Assembly: GCA_041675325.1 (NCBI GenBank)
Contig: JBAYUG010000005.1
Span: forward strand, 16,508-80,507
Origin: CAIKZJ01 sp041675325
Lineage (GTDB): Bacteria > Bacteroidota > Ignavibacteria > Tepidaquicellales > Tepidaquicellaceae
DNA length: 64,000 bases
Reading direction: 5' to 3'
The first letter of the stretch is position 1, and every line of letters begins with the position of its first letter. The notes beneath the pieces were generated by a model. That model was not told the origin of the DNA. It did not search any database and saw only the letters and a program-made list of their open reading frames with translations. The translations under genes were made by a program, and so were the position numbers. Positions 50,480 to 60,996 of this stretch are shown here, one piece after another.

Positions 50480-51538
50480 ATGGATAAGAAAGTAGTTAAA
50501 AAACTAATTGTTGCAGTTTTTATTATAGTAGGTATTCTTCTTTTTCTGGTTGCAATATTTTTTATAGGCAGCAAGGAAAACATGTTTACCGCTACTATGA
50601 ATATTCAATCCGGTTTTGAGACTGTCAGCGGGTTGCTTGAGGGCAGTAACGTCAGGTTCAACGGAATCAGCGTTGGCACTGTTGAGAGAATAGATATAGT
50701 CTCCGGCAATAAAGTTCTTGTTCAAATGACAATCTTAAGCAGTGTCAGAAAGTTTATTAAAAAGGATTCAAAAGTAAAAATTATTTCGGAAGGTTTGATA
50801 GGAAATAAAATCGTTGACATATCTCCCGGAGGTGAGAATTCGCCGTCTGTAAACGAGGGCGACTGGCTGGAATCTATTCGACCGGTTGATACCGAGGATA
50901 TTTTAAAATCTCTTAAAGAAACAGGAGATAATGCTTCATTAATGTCGAAAGATGTTGCCGTTATAATCGAAAAGGTTAAGAACGGCGAGGGTACCCTTGG
51001 ACAGCTTATTACAAATAATTCTTTGTATGATGGTGTGGATTCTACTATGCGTGGATTTGCAAGATCTACGGGAATTGTGAATGACGTTCTGAGGAATGTA
51101 TCTTCAAGTGTTGATGTAATAACCGTAGAGATAATACCTATGACACAGAAAATGAGAAATATTACAGAGGATATTGCAGAGATTTCAAGAAAAATGAATT
51201 CTTCGGAAAGTGTTGTGGGTACTTTGCTGACAGATACTGCGTTTGCCAATAATATTAAATCCATTATCAGAAATGCTGACCTTACAACGGCTAATCTTGA
51301 ACAGGGTTCGTTCAGTTTTTCGCAAAACATGGAAGCCTTAAAGCACAACTTCCTTTTCAAGGGTTATTTTGAGGACGTTGGCTATTGGGATCAGACAACT
51401 TTTGAAAAGAATCTTACGGATTTGAATATGAAACTAAAGATTAAACAGCAGGAGATAGATGCACGTGATAAAAGAATTAATGAAATGGAAAAAACGATAA
51501 AAGAATTACAGCAGAAAATTAAAAAAGTATCTGACTAA
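50480..51538 (+). CDS. mlaD: MlaD-family MCE-domain protein
   Basis: 352 residues: a single N-terminal transmembrane helix (VAVFIIVGILLFLVAIFFIG), then the MCE domain (about 38-120: FETVSGLLEGSNVRFNGISV, GTVERIDIV, LIGNKIVDISPGG). A long helical C-terminal region ends in a coiled coil (MEKTIKELQQKIKKVSD). Forms the periplasmic ring or tunnel of the Mla transporter. Third gene of an E-F-D operon. Confidence 0.92.
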   Translation: MDKKVVKKLIVAVFIIVGILLFLVAIFFIGSKENMFTATMNIQSGFETVSGLLEGSNVRFNGISVGTVERIDIVSGNKVLVQMTILSSVRKFIKKDSKVKIISEGLIGNKIVDISPGGENSPSVNEGDWLESIRPVDTEDILKSLKETGDNASLMSKDVAVIIEKVKNGEGTLGQLITNNSLYDGVDSTMRGFARSTGIVNDVLRNVSSSVDVITVEIIPMTQKMRNITEDIAEISRKMNSSESVVGTLLTDTAFANNIKSIIRNADLTTANLEQGSFSFSQNMEALKHNFLFKGYFEDVGYWDQTTFEKNLTDLNMKLKIKQQEIDARDKRINEMEKTIKELQQKIKKVSD

Positions 51539-51810
51539 AGACAGTATGTTTTGGTTTATTTGAAATAAATGTTATCGAATCGGTTATAATAGTCCGAAGT
51601 AAGTTGTTTCATACTCCGCCGCCCCTGCTGAGCCGTATTTTTAAAATATATTCTCACCTTAAATTATATGGATTAGAGGATACTCCGTTAGAATTAGTTC
51701 TTTTTTCATCCTGTTGCACGATAGCAATGCCGTCTAATAAATATTAACTTTATATAGATAAAACATTAGAAATTAAGTTGATTTAAAAACATTCTTTAAC
51801 GAATAATCCA
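51539..51810 (+). other. Intergenic region with upstream element copy C
   Basis: No gene. Apart from the conserved element at 51669-51720 it is AT-rich. A promoter for the small gene at 51811 should lie in its right half. Confidence 0.6.
51669..51720 (+). promoter_or_regulatory. Conserved hairpin/pyrimidine upstream element, copy C
   Basis: GGATTAGAGGATACTCCG, then GAATTAGTTCTTTTTTCATCCTGTTGCAC split only by TTA. The hairpin is less regular than in copies A, B and D, but TTAGTTCT, TTTTTTCATCCT and GTTGCAC are preserved. About 90 bases before the gene at 51811. Confidence 0.55.
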
Positions 51811-52149
51811 ATGAAAATAATGGAAAAGAAACACATATCACATAAAACAGGAATGAAACCGCTGGTCAAAGTACTTGGCGAACTAAATAATGCGGGATAT
51901 AAAACACAATTCAAGGCTACGGCTATTGGTTTGCTGTCGCTTAGCTCGCTGAATATGTTTAAAGCTAACGAGATTAAAGTCAAACACTTTTACAGGTATG
52001 AAGGCGAATCAGACCCGTCAGATAGTTCTATCTTATACGCTATAGAAACCAAAGATGGAGAGAAGGGAACGCTGATCGATGGATACGGTATTGCAAGTGA
52101 CACACTGGTAACTGATTACATGGCAAATGTTGCTAATATACATAAATAG
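51811..52149 (+). CDS. Small conserved Bacteroidota-type protein of unknown function
   Basis: 112 residues. C-terminal half KVKHFYRYEGESDPSDSSIL, then YAIETKDGEKGTLIDGYG, matches a short family widespread in Bacteroidota that is sometimes labelled phosphoribosylpyrophosphate synthetase, without the length or motifs of a real PRPP synthetase. Start either 51811 or ATG 51820 (MEKKHIS). Soluble, no signal. Its stop runs into TTAGTTGTCAGTTG repeats. Confidence 0.65.
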   Translation: MKIMEKKHISHKTGMKPLVKVLGELNNAGYKTQFKATAIGLLSLSSLNMFKANEIKVKHFYRYEGESDPSDSSILYAIETKDGEKGTLIDGYGIASDTLVTDYMANVANIHK

Positions 52150-52262
52150 TTGTTAGTTGTCAGTTGTCAGTTGTCAGTTGTCAGTTGTTAGTAGTCAGCC
52201 AGTTGCCAATTGCCAGTTGCCAGTTGCCAGTTGTCAGTTGTCAGTTGTCATTTGTGATGATT
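52150..52262 (+). repeat. 7-bp TTGTCAG/TTGCCAG tandem repeat
   Basis: About 14 heptamers (GTTGTCA, GTTGCCA and variants) from the stop of the small gene to about 52252, followed by a short GATTCGAAGCGGCGGACGGG remnant of the GC-rich element. Same type as the spacers at 17.6 and 20.3 kb. Confidence 0.93.
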
Positions 52263-52323
52263 CGAAGCGGCGGACGGGAATGACAAAAAAGGGGATGGCA
52301 TTTTTATTAAGCATAATAATAGG

Positions 52324-55300
52324 ATGAAAGTTTTTAAAAGGATATTAAAATATTCTGCGTGGTTAATAAGCATATTCATTATACTTATAATTGCACTGAT
52401 TATTTTCATTCAGACTGAATTGTTTAATAAATGGGCTTTAAGTTATACTATAAACTCATTAAACGAATCTGAAAGCTGGATCAAGAAAGATAATTTTATA
52501 AGTGCAGAATCAATTAACGGCAATATACTAAAGGGTTTAAGGATAAATAAAGCTGTTATCACAGTCAAAAAAGACACACTTATTAGCGCAGATTTCATTG
52601 ACCTGAAGTACAATATCTGGGGATTGATGAATAAATCAATATACGTAGATTACGCCGTGATTAATTCCCCTGTAGTTAACCTGTACAAAATAGCGGGTAA
52701 ATCAGATTCATTGATATGGAACTTCACCGGATTATTTGAACCATCCGGTGATACTACTGCATCAGATTTTGACTGGCATGTATATGTAGATAGTTTAAAG
52801 GTAGAAAATGGTAATTTCAGAATCCTTGATACAATTCCCTCCAAACCATTATGGGCTCTAGAATGGGATAAGCAGCCAGAGTTCAATATCAATAAACTTA
52901 ATGTTTCTGATTTTCAGCTTGAAACAAAGATCGAGTATTCAAAACAATACAGTAAGATTAGTATAAGAAACTTATCCTTTGCATCTAATACTGATTTTGC
53001 TTTAAAGAGACTTTCTTTAGATGCATTCATAAATGATAAGGATACTTTGACGGATATAGCTGATTTTGTGCTGATTACAGATAGGTCTGATATTAAAATC
53101 GGCAGATTATCTGTTAATGGAATTAATCCAGTTATAGACGGATCGTTTAACAATTTCGAGAACACAAAAATATTATTAAATCTTGGAATTGATAAATTTG
53201 ATTTTGCAGATTTAAGGTTCTTCTTTCCTGACCTGGATATTCTGGACAGCACGGTTTCTCTGTATATTAATGCTAACGGAATGTTTAGAGATTTAGACGT
53301 AAATAGTCTGACTTTGAATTTACCGGGTTCAAACATTAACATTAACGGGAATATTAAAAACATGAGCGTTCCTGACAGTATGTATCTTGATGTTTATCTT
53401 TCAGGTAAAATAGATGCTTCCGATATTAAGAAGGTTTTAAAAAGTACTTCCATACCCGAATACAAAAGATTCGGCGTTATTCTGGCGGATATATATTACA
53501 AAGGAAATTTATATGACTTTAACAGTAACTTCGACATCCGTTCAAACAGCGGAAACCTGAAGGGAGAGGGACATCTCAACCTTAACGATGAACGCTACAG
53601 CGGAAATATAGTAACTAACAATCTGAATCTTGCTTCGGTTTTTAATGATAAAAAGTATAAAAGTATTGTGAACCTTAACGCAGAATTTGATGGTATTGGA
53701 TTTACTCCTCAAACAATGTCAACAGGAATAAAATACAGATTGAATAATTCCAGCGCCCTCGGATATAATATTAAAAGTTCTTCAGGAAAGATTAATATCC
53801 TTAGGAATAATATCGGCATGGATATAAAAGTAAATTCCAGATATGGAATTGCCGCAGTTACTGGCAAGATAAATATTTCAAACATGAAGAACCCTGTTTA
53901 TTCTTTAAAAGGGAAGGTGAACAACGTTGATATATCAAGTATTTCCGGAAGCAAAGAAGATAAAAGCAATCTTAACTCAAGCTTTGATATTAACGGAAGC
54001 GGAATTGGATTAAATAATCTTACGGGCCGATTTAATTTTGATGTTGGTAATTCAATTTATTCGGGTTTTCAGATACCAAATACGAACATTAATGCAAACC
54101 TTTTATCAGCAGACAGCAGTTCAATACAGGTGACTAACAAAGCCATGGAAATGAAGGCAAACGGCACGTTCAGTCTTTATGATCTTGTAGATGCAATACT
54201 ATATAATATCTCATCGTTCAGCAATATTGCTGAAAAGAAATTATTTCCCGATACAAGCAGTTACAGTGCTGATATCAGCCAGTACAATCATTCTGGTAAT
54301 GTAAATATCACGTATAAATTTATTACTAAGGATTCGACCGAGCTTAAAAAACTAACATCACCTTTGGGAATTGTTTTTAACGGTGAAATCAACGGCAATC
54401 TTACAAATTCAAAGGACGAATTTTATTCAACATCATCCGTGTTCATTAATAAATTCGTTTACCGCGACACCTCAATCGTGCTGAACAATCTTAAAAGTAA
54501 CATAGTGTTTTCAAATGATTACAGGAAACTAAACGATGAAGCACCGCTATCTTCATTTGCGCTGAATATGGATATGAATGCGGATAGAATAATGATTGAT
54601 TCGGGTAAATACGATTCATTGAAAGCGTTGATAACACTTTCGGAATCATTGGCAAATCTTTATTTCAAGGGAAATATTAAGCCGCTGAATTATGCTATGA
54701 TTAAAAGTACGGTTGACTTGAGAGGCGATCAAACTGTTTTTACCGTTGACAGTCTTTATGCAAAGTACTTCGATTACAGTATAGTAAATAATAATGTATG
54801 GACGATAAATTATATTCCGAATCAGGAATTTAATGTTAAACAGCTCGGACTGAAAACGGGCAATATGGTCTTAAATCTTGATGGATATTATTCTCTTTAT
54901 GGTATCAGCGATATTAATATCAACGGCGATAACATAAATTTAGGACAGATTTATGAGATAATAAGACCGTTTGACACAACTTTAACGGGAGAAAAGAACA
55001 TCTATCCTGTTAAAGGAGAACTTAAAAAGTTGTATGTCCATTTGGAGGGTACTCCTGACGATGTAAACATAGGTCTCGAAGTAAAAACAAATACCCTGAC
55101 GTTTGATTCAGTTGGAATCGGGACTATTGAAGGTACTGTAACATACAAAGACAGGATTCTTTCTCCTGATATTAACATTACTAATCACGGTGAAAAAAAT
55201 AATATTCAAATAACAGGAAGTATCCCGTTCGATAACCCCTTTGTTCAAATAGATACTACTGCTGCTAGAGGAGATAAGCCTGCCGAGCTGCATTTAAAAG

Positions 55301-56832
55301 CCAATAATTTTGAAATACAATATTTTACAAAACTTTTCCCTGGTATTGGAGACCTGCGGGGAGTTCTTGACGGCAGTATTAATGCCGATGGTTCGTATTT
55401 TAGTCCAAACCTGAACGGTGAATTAACTATGACAAAAGGGAAATATCTTCTTGATTTAACCGGAATGTATTACGATTTCAAGTTTAAAATCAGCACTAAC
55501 AATTCTAAACTTTTAATAGATTATATAAGCTTGTATAATCCGGATGATGATACAAGACATATTGATTTGAGAGGAACAATAGATTTCAGAGGCTATTCAC
55601 TTAAAGATATTGACCTCACAACCTCAGGTGACATGGTACTTCTTGACAAAGGTAATAAAGAAAACAGGCTTGGTCTAAAAGGTTATATTCTGGGAGGTAT
55701 AGGAACTCCTCCCGTTACAATAAAAGGAGATTTGGATAAACTTGACGTCAAGGGGCAGTTTGTATTTAAAGAAACAACAATTACCTCTTTACCGGACAGC
55801 AGAAAAGGTTATCAGAAAGATGAAAAAAATATAATATATTTATCCGCACTTGATTCCGCTTTTAGCTCTGATACAAGCAGAAGAAAAATATCTATTAACG
55901 AATACGAATCTATAAATCCTTTTGTAAGAAACAGGTATATTCTTGTTGACTCAGTTAAGAGTTTTTCGGTTTTAGAAATGCTGAATCTTGACCTTGATGT
56001 TAAAACAGATAGAAATGCAAACATTTCAATTGATTTTGATAACCTGACACGTGACAGGCTCTTTGGTGAAGTTATGGCTAATCTTCGTTTAAGGACCGTT
56101 AGAGGACGATTATTAGCAAACGGAGAAGTCAACGTAGTCGGCAATTCGTACTATAGATTTTACAGGGATTTTAAAGTAAAAGAAAGCAAAATTATTTTTA
56201 AAGGACCGATAGAAAATCCCGAGCTGGATATTCGGGCTGTATATGCAGATATAAAGTCAACGGAACAATTTGGTACGATTAGCACTAACCCTATAGAAGT
56301 TGTGCTTACTGTAAAAGGGAATCCTTCCAATCCCGAGATTACTTTAAAACTATATGAAAACGGTACCGAGATGCAGGGGAACGATGCTACTTCCGACGCT
56401 TTGACCTTTCTGCTGTTTGGTAAATACAAAAACGAATTAAGTGCATCCGAAAGTCAGTCTGTAGCAACAGGTATCGGCTCTACGGTTGGTTCGCTTTATG
56501 TCACATCCTTTCTTGGTCAGATTCTCAGGGACATGCTTCCGTTTATAAGCGACGCAGAGTTGAACTATACTGAAGGCGGTTTGCAGAATACAAACGTAAG
56601 TGTCTCATCCAACATGTACGGCGCCAATATTACTGTTGGCAGCAGAGTGATTGATAATAATGCCTACCTTGAATTCAATGTTGAATATCCATTAAATAAC
56701 CTTCTCGACCTTAAACTACCCGAAAAGGTTTTACTGCAGTTTGCAAGAGAACAGCTTAACAGCAGTGTAATAACAAATATGGATGTGTATTACTCAACGG
56801 GAATAAAAATTGCGTATAAATATAAATTCTAA
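52324..56832 (+). CDS. tamB: TamB-like translocation and assembly protein (DUF490)
   Basis: 1502 residues. N-terminal membrane helix (LISIFIILIIALIIFIQTEL), followed by a very long beta-rich chain of repeating strands (NINGNIKNMSV, GNLKGEGHLNLNDERYSGN and so on), the groove architecture of AsmA/TamB-type proteins that bridge inner and outer membranes. The C-terminal 400 residues carry the DUF490 part with FKGPIENPELDIRAVY and VVLTVKGNPSNPEITL. Acts in lipid transport or outer-membrane protein assembly with the partner encoded convergently downstream. Stop codons of the two genes overlap. Confidence 0.92.
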   Translation: MKVFKRILKYSAWLISIFIILIIALIIFIQTELFNKWALSYTINSLNESESWIKKDNFISAESINGNILKGLRINKAVITVKKDTLISADFIDLKYNIWGLMNKSIYVDYAVINSPVVNLYKIAGKSDSLIWNFTGLFEPSGDTTASDFDWHVYVDSLKVENGNFRILDTIPSKPLWALEWDKQPEFNINKLNVSDFQLETKIEYSKQYSKISIRNLSFASNTDFALKRLSLDAFINDKDTLTDIADFVLITDRSDIKIGRLSVNGINPVIDGSFNNFENTKILLNLGIDKFDFADLRFFFPDLDILDSTVSLYINANGMFRDLDVNSLTLNLPGSNININGNIKNMSVPDSMYLDVYLSGKIDASDIKKVLKSTSIPEYKRFGVILADIYYKGNLYDFNSNFDIRSNSGNLKGEGHLNLNDERYSGNIVTNNLNLASVFNDKKYKSIVNLNAEFDGIGFTPQTMSTGIKYRLNNSSALGYNIKSSSGKINILRNNIGMDIKVNSRYGIAAVTGKINISNMKNPVYSLKGKVNNVDISSISGSKEDKSNLNSSFDINGSGIGLNNLTGRFNFDVGNSIYSGFQIPNTNINANLLSADSSSIQVTNKAMEMKANGTFSLYDLVDAILYNISSFSNIAEKKLFPDTSSYSADISQYNHSGNVNITYKFITKDSTELKKLTSPLGIVFNGEINGNLTNSKDEFYSTSSVFINKFVYRDTSIVLNNLKSNIVFSNDYRKLNDEAPLSSFALNMDMNADRIMIDSGKYDSLKALITLSESLANLYFKGNIKPLNYAMIKSTVDLRGDQTVFTVDSLYAKYFDYSIVNNNVWTINYIPNQEFNVKQLGLKTGNMVLNLDGYYSLYGISDININGDNINLGQIYEIIRPFDTTLTGEKNIYPVKGELKKLYVHLEGTPDDVNIGLEVKTNTLTFDSVGIGTIEGTVTYKDRILSPDINITNHGEKNNIQITGSIPFDNPFVQIDTTAARGDKPAELHLKANNFEIQYFTKLFPGIGDLRGVLDGSINADGSYFSPNLNGELTMTKGKYLLDLTGMYYDFKFKISTNNSKLLIDYISLYNPDDDTRHIDLRGTIDFRGYSLKDIDLTTSGDMVLLDKGNKENRLGLKGYILGGIGTPPVTIKGDLDKLDVKGQFVFKETTITSLPDSRKGYQKDEKNIIYLSALDSAFSSDTSRRKISINEYESINPFVRNRYILVDSVKSFSVLEMLNLDLDVKTDRNANISIDFDNLTRDRLFGEVMANLRLRTVRGRLLANGEVNVVGNSYYRFYRDFKVKESKIIFKGPIENPELDIRAVYADIKSTEQFGTISTNPIEVVLTVKGNPSNPEITLKLYENGTEMQGNDATSDALTFLLFGKYKNELSASESQSVATGIGSTVGSLYVTSFLGQILRDMLPFISDAELNYTEGGLQNTNVSVSSNMYGANITVGSRVIDNNAYLEFNVEYPLNNLLDLKLPEKVLLQFAREQLNSSVITNMDVYYSTGIKIAYKYKF

Positions 56833-58790
56833 AACGCTTCACCTATACCAAAATTTATGGTAATCTTTTCTTTTAATATATTTGCAAAGCTGTTTTGAGT
56901 TATCCATTTCCTGCCCTCAATGTCAAGGGGATCATATATCTTAAAGCCAAAATCTACTCTTACAGGACCGATAAATATGTTATACCTGAGCCCTGCTCCT
57001 ATATCAAAAGCAATCTGATCTGCTCTGAAAATCCCTATAGTTTCCCATACGTTTCCAAAGTCTGCAAATACAACTGCCTTGAAATTCTTTGTAAAAGAAG
57101 TTGAACTCGGAAATAGTACTTTTCTGAATTCAATACTGCTCTCTAACAGGAAATTTCCTCCGATACGTCTGTCATTTACGAAGCCATTTCCAAGAGGCAG
57201 CCATCCTCGCATACTATTGCTGCCCCCGCTGAAATATCTGTAAATAGGCTGTATAGGGACAATCTTTTCTCCGCTTCCGTATGTGATATTAACGGCAGTT
57301 AGAAATTTTGATGCGATTACATTTTCACCCTCGTTGTCCGATACATTATAGTAGAATCTGTTTGATGTCGATATCTTAAAAAACTTAGAATAAGACATGT
57401 TGTTCTCGAACGCATTGAGTATTAATCCGGGCAGAAGTCCGCCCTCACCGGCAGTTATTGAATGATAAAACCCTTTGAATGGAGCAATTGCATTGTTGGT
57501 ATTATCGTGTATAAGAGTAAAACTTAAAAAGGAATTAAATAAATTAACCTCCTGCATAGCACCGAACGTGTATTTAAATTTCATGAATTCCTCGCTTAAG
57601 TCTATTGTGGCTTTGTTGTAAAACGTATGGTCGGCTATGTAATATCTGAAGGATAAAACATTTCCAAGATAATAGTTCGTGTAACCTTCAAAATTATAGT
57701 AACCGACCGACAGTTTATCATTCAGGGAAGATTTACTGTTAAAAAAGTAAGGCTGTGTTATATTAGTTACAAGCTCTATTAAATTTACATCTATCTTGCT
57801 GTAAAGGGCATGGATTTCCGACGTTAATATTCTTCCTCCCCCCCATATGTATTTATTCAGATATTTTAAACCGCCTCCTGCATAAAAGTAATTGCTGATA
57901 TTTGTTGCTTCAATAAACGGAGTGAACTCCTGCCTGTTGCTTAGCTTGCAGTCAACTTTCAGGTTTACAATATCCTTCTCAATTGAGCTTGTCCTGATTC
58001 TGACACTTCTAATAATTGGCATCTGGGAAATATTCTTTTCCGTATCCAGCCTTTTCTTCTTGCTGTAGATATCCCCTTCATTGTAGGCTATTCCGTTTGA
58101 CAGAAATTCTCTGCTTACATCGTAAACGTTGCTGTCAATGATTATTTCCGTTTTTCCGAATCTATATATCGTGTCCGCTCTGACAAAATTAATAGTTATG
58201 TTGACGGTTGAATCCTGTTTTAATACTACATATCCCGAGTCTGTTTTTAATGTTGCATTCATGTACCCGTTGTTCTGAAGCAGGTCAAGTATTGCCGTTG
58301 AATAATCAATCATGTCATCTTTTCTGAAATATTTACCGGTTTGAAGTGTTTTCATCGTATCGATAATTATCATGAAGTCTTTATTTACTTTATTCAGTCC
58401 TGTACTCAGAATATTTCCGGTTCGGTAATGCTGGTTTTCTGTTATTAGAAATTTGATTGAAACAGTGCTGTCGGTATCGTTAAAGCTTAAGACTTTCTTA
58501 ACTTCCGCCTCAAAATAACCATTATCGAAATAATAGTTTCTAAGCGAAACAACATCATCAATTAGGGCGTCGGAATAGTAGTATTTTGAATTGGTAACCC
58601 CGACAGCGTCTTCAAGCTCGGAATCTTCGATTGTTTCTTTGTCTATATGTATAAATTCAATCTCGTCAATTTCAAAAAACTGGGAGTATGCAATTTTTGT
58701 AAATCCGAATATTACTATAAATGCAAGTACAGTTATACTATAAAAAGCCAGTCTTTCTCTGTTGAGAAAATGGTTTCTCTTTTCTTGCAT
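56829..58790 (-). CDS. TamA/BamA-like Omp85 protein
   Basis: 653 residues. N-terminal signal or anchor helix (FYSITVLAFIVIFGFTKIAY), then about three POTRA-like segments (IDEIEFIHIDKETIEDSELE, NYYFDNGYFEAEVKKV, VYDVSREFLSNGIAYNEGDI), and a C-terminal Omp85 barrel with the conserved FSGGSNSMRGWLP (VRGF/Y equivalent) and final FGIGEAF. Partner of TamB in the outer membrane. The 3' ends overlap by 4 bases (tail to tail). Confidence 0.9.
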   Translation of the reverse strand: MQEKRNHFLNRERLAFYSITVLAFIVIFGFTKIAYSQFFEIDEIEFIHIDKETIEDSELEDAVGVTNSKYYYSDALIDDVVSLRNYYFDNGYFEAEVKKVLSFNDTDSTVSIKFLITENQHYRTGNILSTGLNKVNKDFMIIIDTMKTLQTGKYFRKDDMIDYSTAILDLLQNNGYMNATLKTDSGYVVLKQDSTVNITINFVRADTIYRFGKTEIIIDSNVYDVSREFLSNGIAYNEGDIYSKKKRLDTEKNISQMPIIRSVRIRTSSIEKDIVNLKVDCKLSNRQEFTPFIEATNISNYFYAGGGLKYLNKYIWGGGRILTSEIHALYSKIDVNLIELVTNITQPYFFNSKSSLNDKLSVGYYNFEGYTNYYLGNVLSFRYYIADHTFYNKATIDLSEEFMKFKYTFGAMQEVNLFNSFLSFTLIHDNTNNAIAPFKGFYHSITAGEGGLLPGLILNAFENNMSYSKFFKISTSNRFYYNVSDNEGENVIASKFLTAVNITYGSGEKIVPIQPIYRYFSGGSNSMRGWLPLGNGFVNDRRIGGNFLLESSIEFRKVLFPSSTSFTKNFKAVVFADFGNVWETIGIFRADQIAFDIGAGLRYNIFIGPVRVDFGFKIYDPLDIEGRKWITQNSFANILKEKITINFGIGEAF

Positions 58791-58800
58791 TATCGCGCTC

Positions 58801-60561
58801 CTATTTCTTTACGGCTGATGTTTTATCGGCTTGTCTGCTTTCCCCCATCCTCTTTTCATCTGTAATAAACCGGTTTGCTTTTGCTTTTTCCAGCTCAATG
58901 ATTTTCAGAGCTTCTGATTCTGCTGCTTTGAATTCAGATTTCAGTACTACAATCTTCGCCTCAACTGCTGCACGTTTAAGCTCTAATCCGAACTGATTAC
59001 GCTCAATTTCCTGTTTGCGCAATATTTGTTCTTCTTCGTTTTTAGCTTCGAGTGATAATCTTGCCGAACCAGTCAATACGCCCTCAGGACCGACATATAC
59101 ATCAAGCAGTTCAATACCTGTATCCGTAAGTATAAATTCTCTTATCTGATTGGAGTGATCCATGCCTCGGGATTTTAGTATATAAAGTCCTCTGTTTCGC
59201 TCACCGCCGATTTCAATATCACGCAGCAGAAGCCACGTATCAATTAGTGATGATATTGACATTCTGGTCAACTCGTTATTATCATTTGAATCCGAGAGGT
59301 TTGCAAAAAACGCTGTAATATTTCTGGTTTTCAGAAAGTCCACAAGCCGGAGTAACATGATTTTAACCTCAGTTTCGTTATCTCCTATTACAAATGCATC
59401 AATGGGGTCTAATACAACTATCTGCGGTTTAAATTGGTTAATTAATTTTATTGTAGTTGATAAGTGATGTTCAAGTCCGTGCAGTGTTGGGCGGGTTGCA
59501 TGAAAATGAAGAATTCCTTTTCGAGCCCATTTTTCAAGGTGAATTCCTATAGAAGCCATATTACGCATAAACTGGCTTGGAGATTCTTCAAAGGCAAAAT
59601 ACAGCACTCTCTCTCCACGTTTACATGCGGCTTCTACAAACTGTGCGGCTATGCTTGTTTTTCCTGTGCCGGCAGTTCCAGAAACAAGAATGGTACTTCC
59701 TCTATAAAATCCTTTTTTAGAAAGCATTGTATCAAGCCTTGGAATTCCCGTTGATATTCTTTCATGGGATGACATGTGATTCAAATTCAGGGATGTCACC
59801 GGCAGAACAGAGAAGCCGTCTTCGTCTATTAAGAAGGGATATTCATTCGTTCCGTGAGTTGAACCCCTGTATTTCACTATTCGCAGGCGTCTTATAGATG
59901 ATTGATCGCTGACTCTATGGTCAAGCAGAATTACACAATCAGATACATATTCTTCTAAACCCTGCCGTGTCAAAGTACCGCTGCCTCGTTCACCTGTTAC
60001 TATTGCCGTAACACCCTTCTTTTTAAGCCATCTGAATAACTTCTGAAGCTCTAAGCGGATAATTCCGGAATTTGGAAGAGCATTAAAAAGTAACTCTATA
60101 GTATCAAGTACAATACGTTTTGCGTGTATGCTTTCAATTGCCTGATGTATATGTACGAATAATGCTTTTAAGTCATATACATTCATCTCGTCGGTTTCTT
60201 CGCTTTCGATTTTTACATGTTTAAGAAGGATTTTATTCTCGGCGACAAGTTTATTCAAATCAAAGCCCAGAGAAGCGACATTTGCAGTAAGTTCCTTTTC
60301 CGTCTCTTCGAATGAAATAAATACACCCGGCTCGTTATGAACTGTTGCTCCGCGAACAAGAAATTCCATTGCAAGAAGTGTCTTTCCGCAGCCCGCCCCG
60401 CCGCAAACGAGAGTCGGTCTGCCTTTAGGTAATCCGCCGCCTGTAATTTCATCCAGACCCTGAATACTCGTCGGGGTTTTTGGAAGTGTATTGCGGCTGA
60501 ATGCTTTATCCCTTTTTATACTATTTCTTGCATCTTTCACTTTGTTATTTTGTTTTTTCAT
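58801..60561 (-). CDS. KaiC-like double-domain ATPase
   Basis: 586 residues. Two RecA/KaiC domains: Walker A GGAGCGKT at 54-61 and GTAGTGKT near 291-298, each followed by a FEE glutamate pair (VFISFEETEKEL; YFAFEESPSQFM). The first 30 residues are a basic tail, and the last 80 form a charged coiled coil (SLEAKNEEEQILRKQEIERN). No KaiA or KaiB is near, so circadian timing is unlikely; such orphan KaiC proteins are linked to stress or signalling. It has its own upstream element copy on the minus strand. Confidence 0.9.
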   Translation of the reverse strand: MKKQNNKVKDARNSIKRDKAFSRNTLPKTPTSIQGLDEITGGGLPKGRPTLVCGGAGCGKTLLAMEFLVRGATVHNEPGVFISFEETEKELTANVASLGFDLNKLVAENKILLKHVKIESEETDEMNVYDLKALFVHIHQAIESIHAKRIVLDTIELLFNALPNSGIIRLELQKLFRWLKKKGVTAIVTGERGSGTLTRQGLEEYVSDCVILLDHRVSDQSSIRRLRIVKYRGSTHGTNEYPFLIDEDGFSVLPVTSLNLNHMSSHERISTGIPRLDTMLSKKGFYRGSTILVSGTAGTGKTSIAAQFVEAACKRGERVLYFAFEESPSQFMRNMASIGIHLEKWARKGILHFHATRPTLHGLEHHLSTTIKLINQFKPQIVVLDPIDAFVIGDNETEVKIMLLRLVDFLKTRNITAFFANLSDSNDNNELTRMSISSLIDTWLLLRDIEIGGERNRGLYILKSRGMDHSNQIREFILTDTGIELLDVYVGPEGVLTGSARLSLEAKNEEEQILRKQEIERNQFGLELKRAAVEAKIVVLKSEFKAAESEALKIIELEKAKANRFITDEKRMGESRQADKTSAVKK

Positions 60562-60687
60562 TTTCAGTTTTATTAAATGTTATTCATTCCTGTCATAAAG
60601 TGAAAACAGCATCTTTCTCTCGTGTTCAGGAACCCTAATAATTATTTATCTGACTTAATTTACATATTATCAAAATATAATTGTATA

Positions 60688-60725
60688 GTCCAAAAGGACG
60701 AAAAATGGGCTAATCCCAAATAACC
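60688..60725 (-). promoter_or_regulatory. Conserved hairpin/pyrimidine upstream element, copy E
   Basis: On the minus strand: GGTTATTTGGGATTAGCCCA followed by TTTTTCGTCCTTTTGGAC, about 127 bases before the KaiC-like start. The orientation relative to its gene is the same as for the plus-strand copies. Confidence 0.6.
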
Positions 60726-60788
60726 AAGACCCGGCACCAAATCTTCGTTGTTGTCAAAAGCAGTAAATATATTTTTGGAATAAAAAAA

Positions 60789-60822
60789 TTTGTCATCCCC
60801 GCTCGCTCTTGGCGGGGATCTA
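60789..60822. repeat. GTCATCCCCGC...GCGGGGATC palindrome
   Basis: Same dispersed 30-base element as at 28.2 kb, with GCTCGCTCTT in place of GCTCGATCTT in the loop. Confidence 0.88.
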
Positions 60823-60996
60823 ATCAATATTCTCTTTTCTCTTCTGCTCTTTTGGTGCTTTCGTGCTTTGGTGGTAAAAATTCTTCGGAATAATTAAAGT
60901 TTTTCTCTTGTTCTCTTCATCCTCTGTGGTTAAAAGCTCTGTCTTGTTGTATCACTTGTTGAGTCATACATCAAATAAACTTCGTTTTTAACTTTT

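Noticed and set aside
51811..52149. Phosphoribosylpyrophosphate synthetase
   Set aside because: The protein is 112 residues and lacks the PRPP-binding and ATP-binding motifs; the label used for this family is probably a misannotation.
58801..60561. Circadian clock locus
   Set aside because: Only a KaiC-like protein is present; no KaiA, KaiB, SasA or RpaA-type gene was seen around it.
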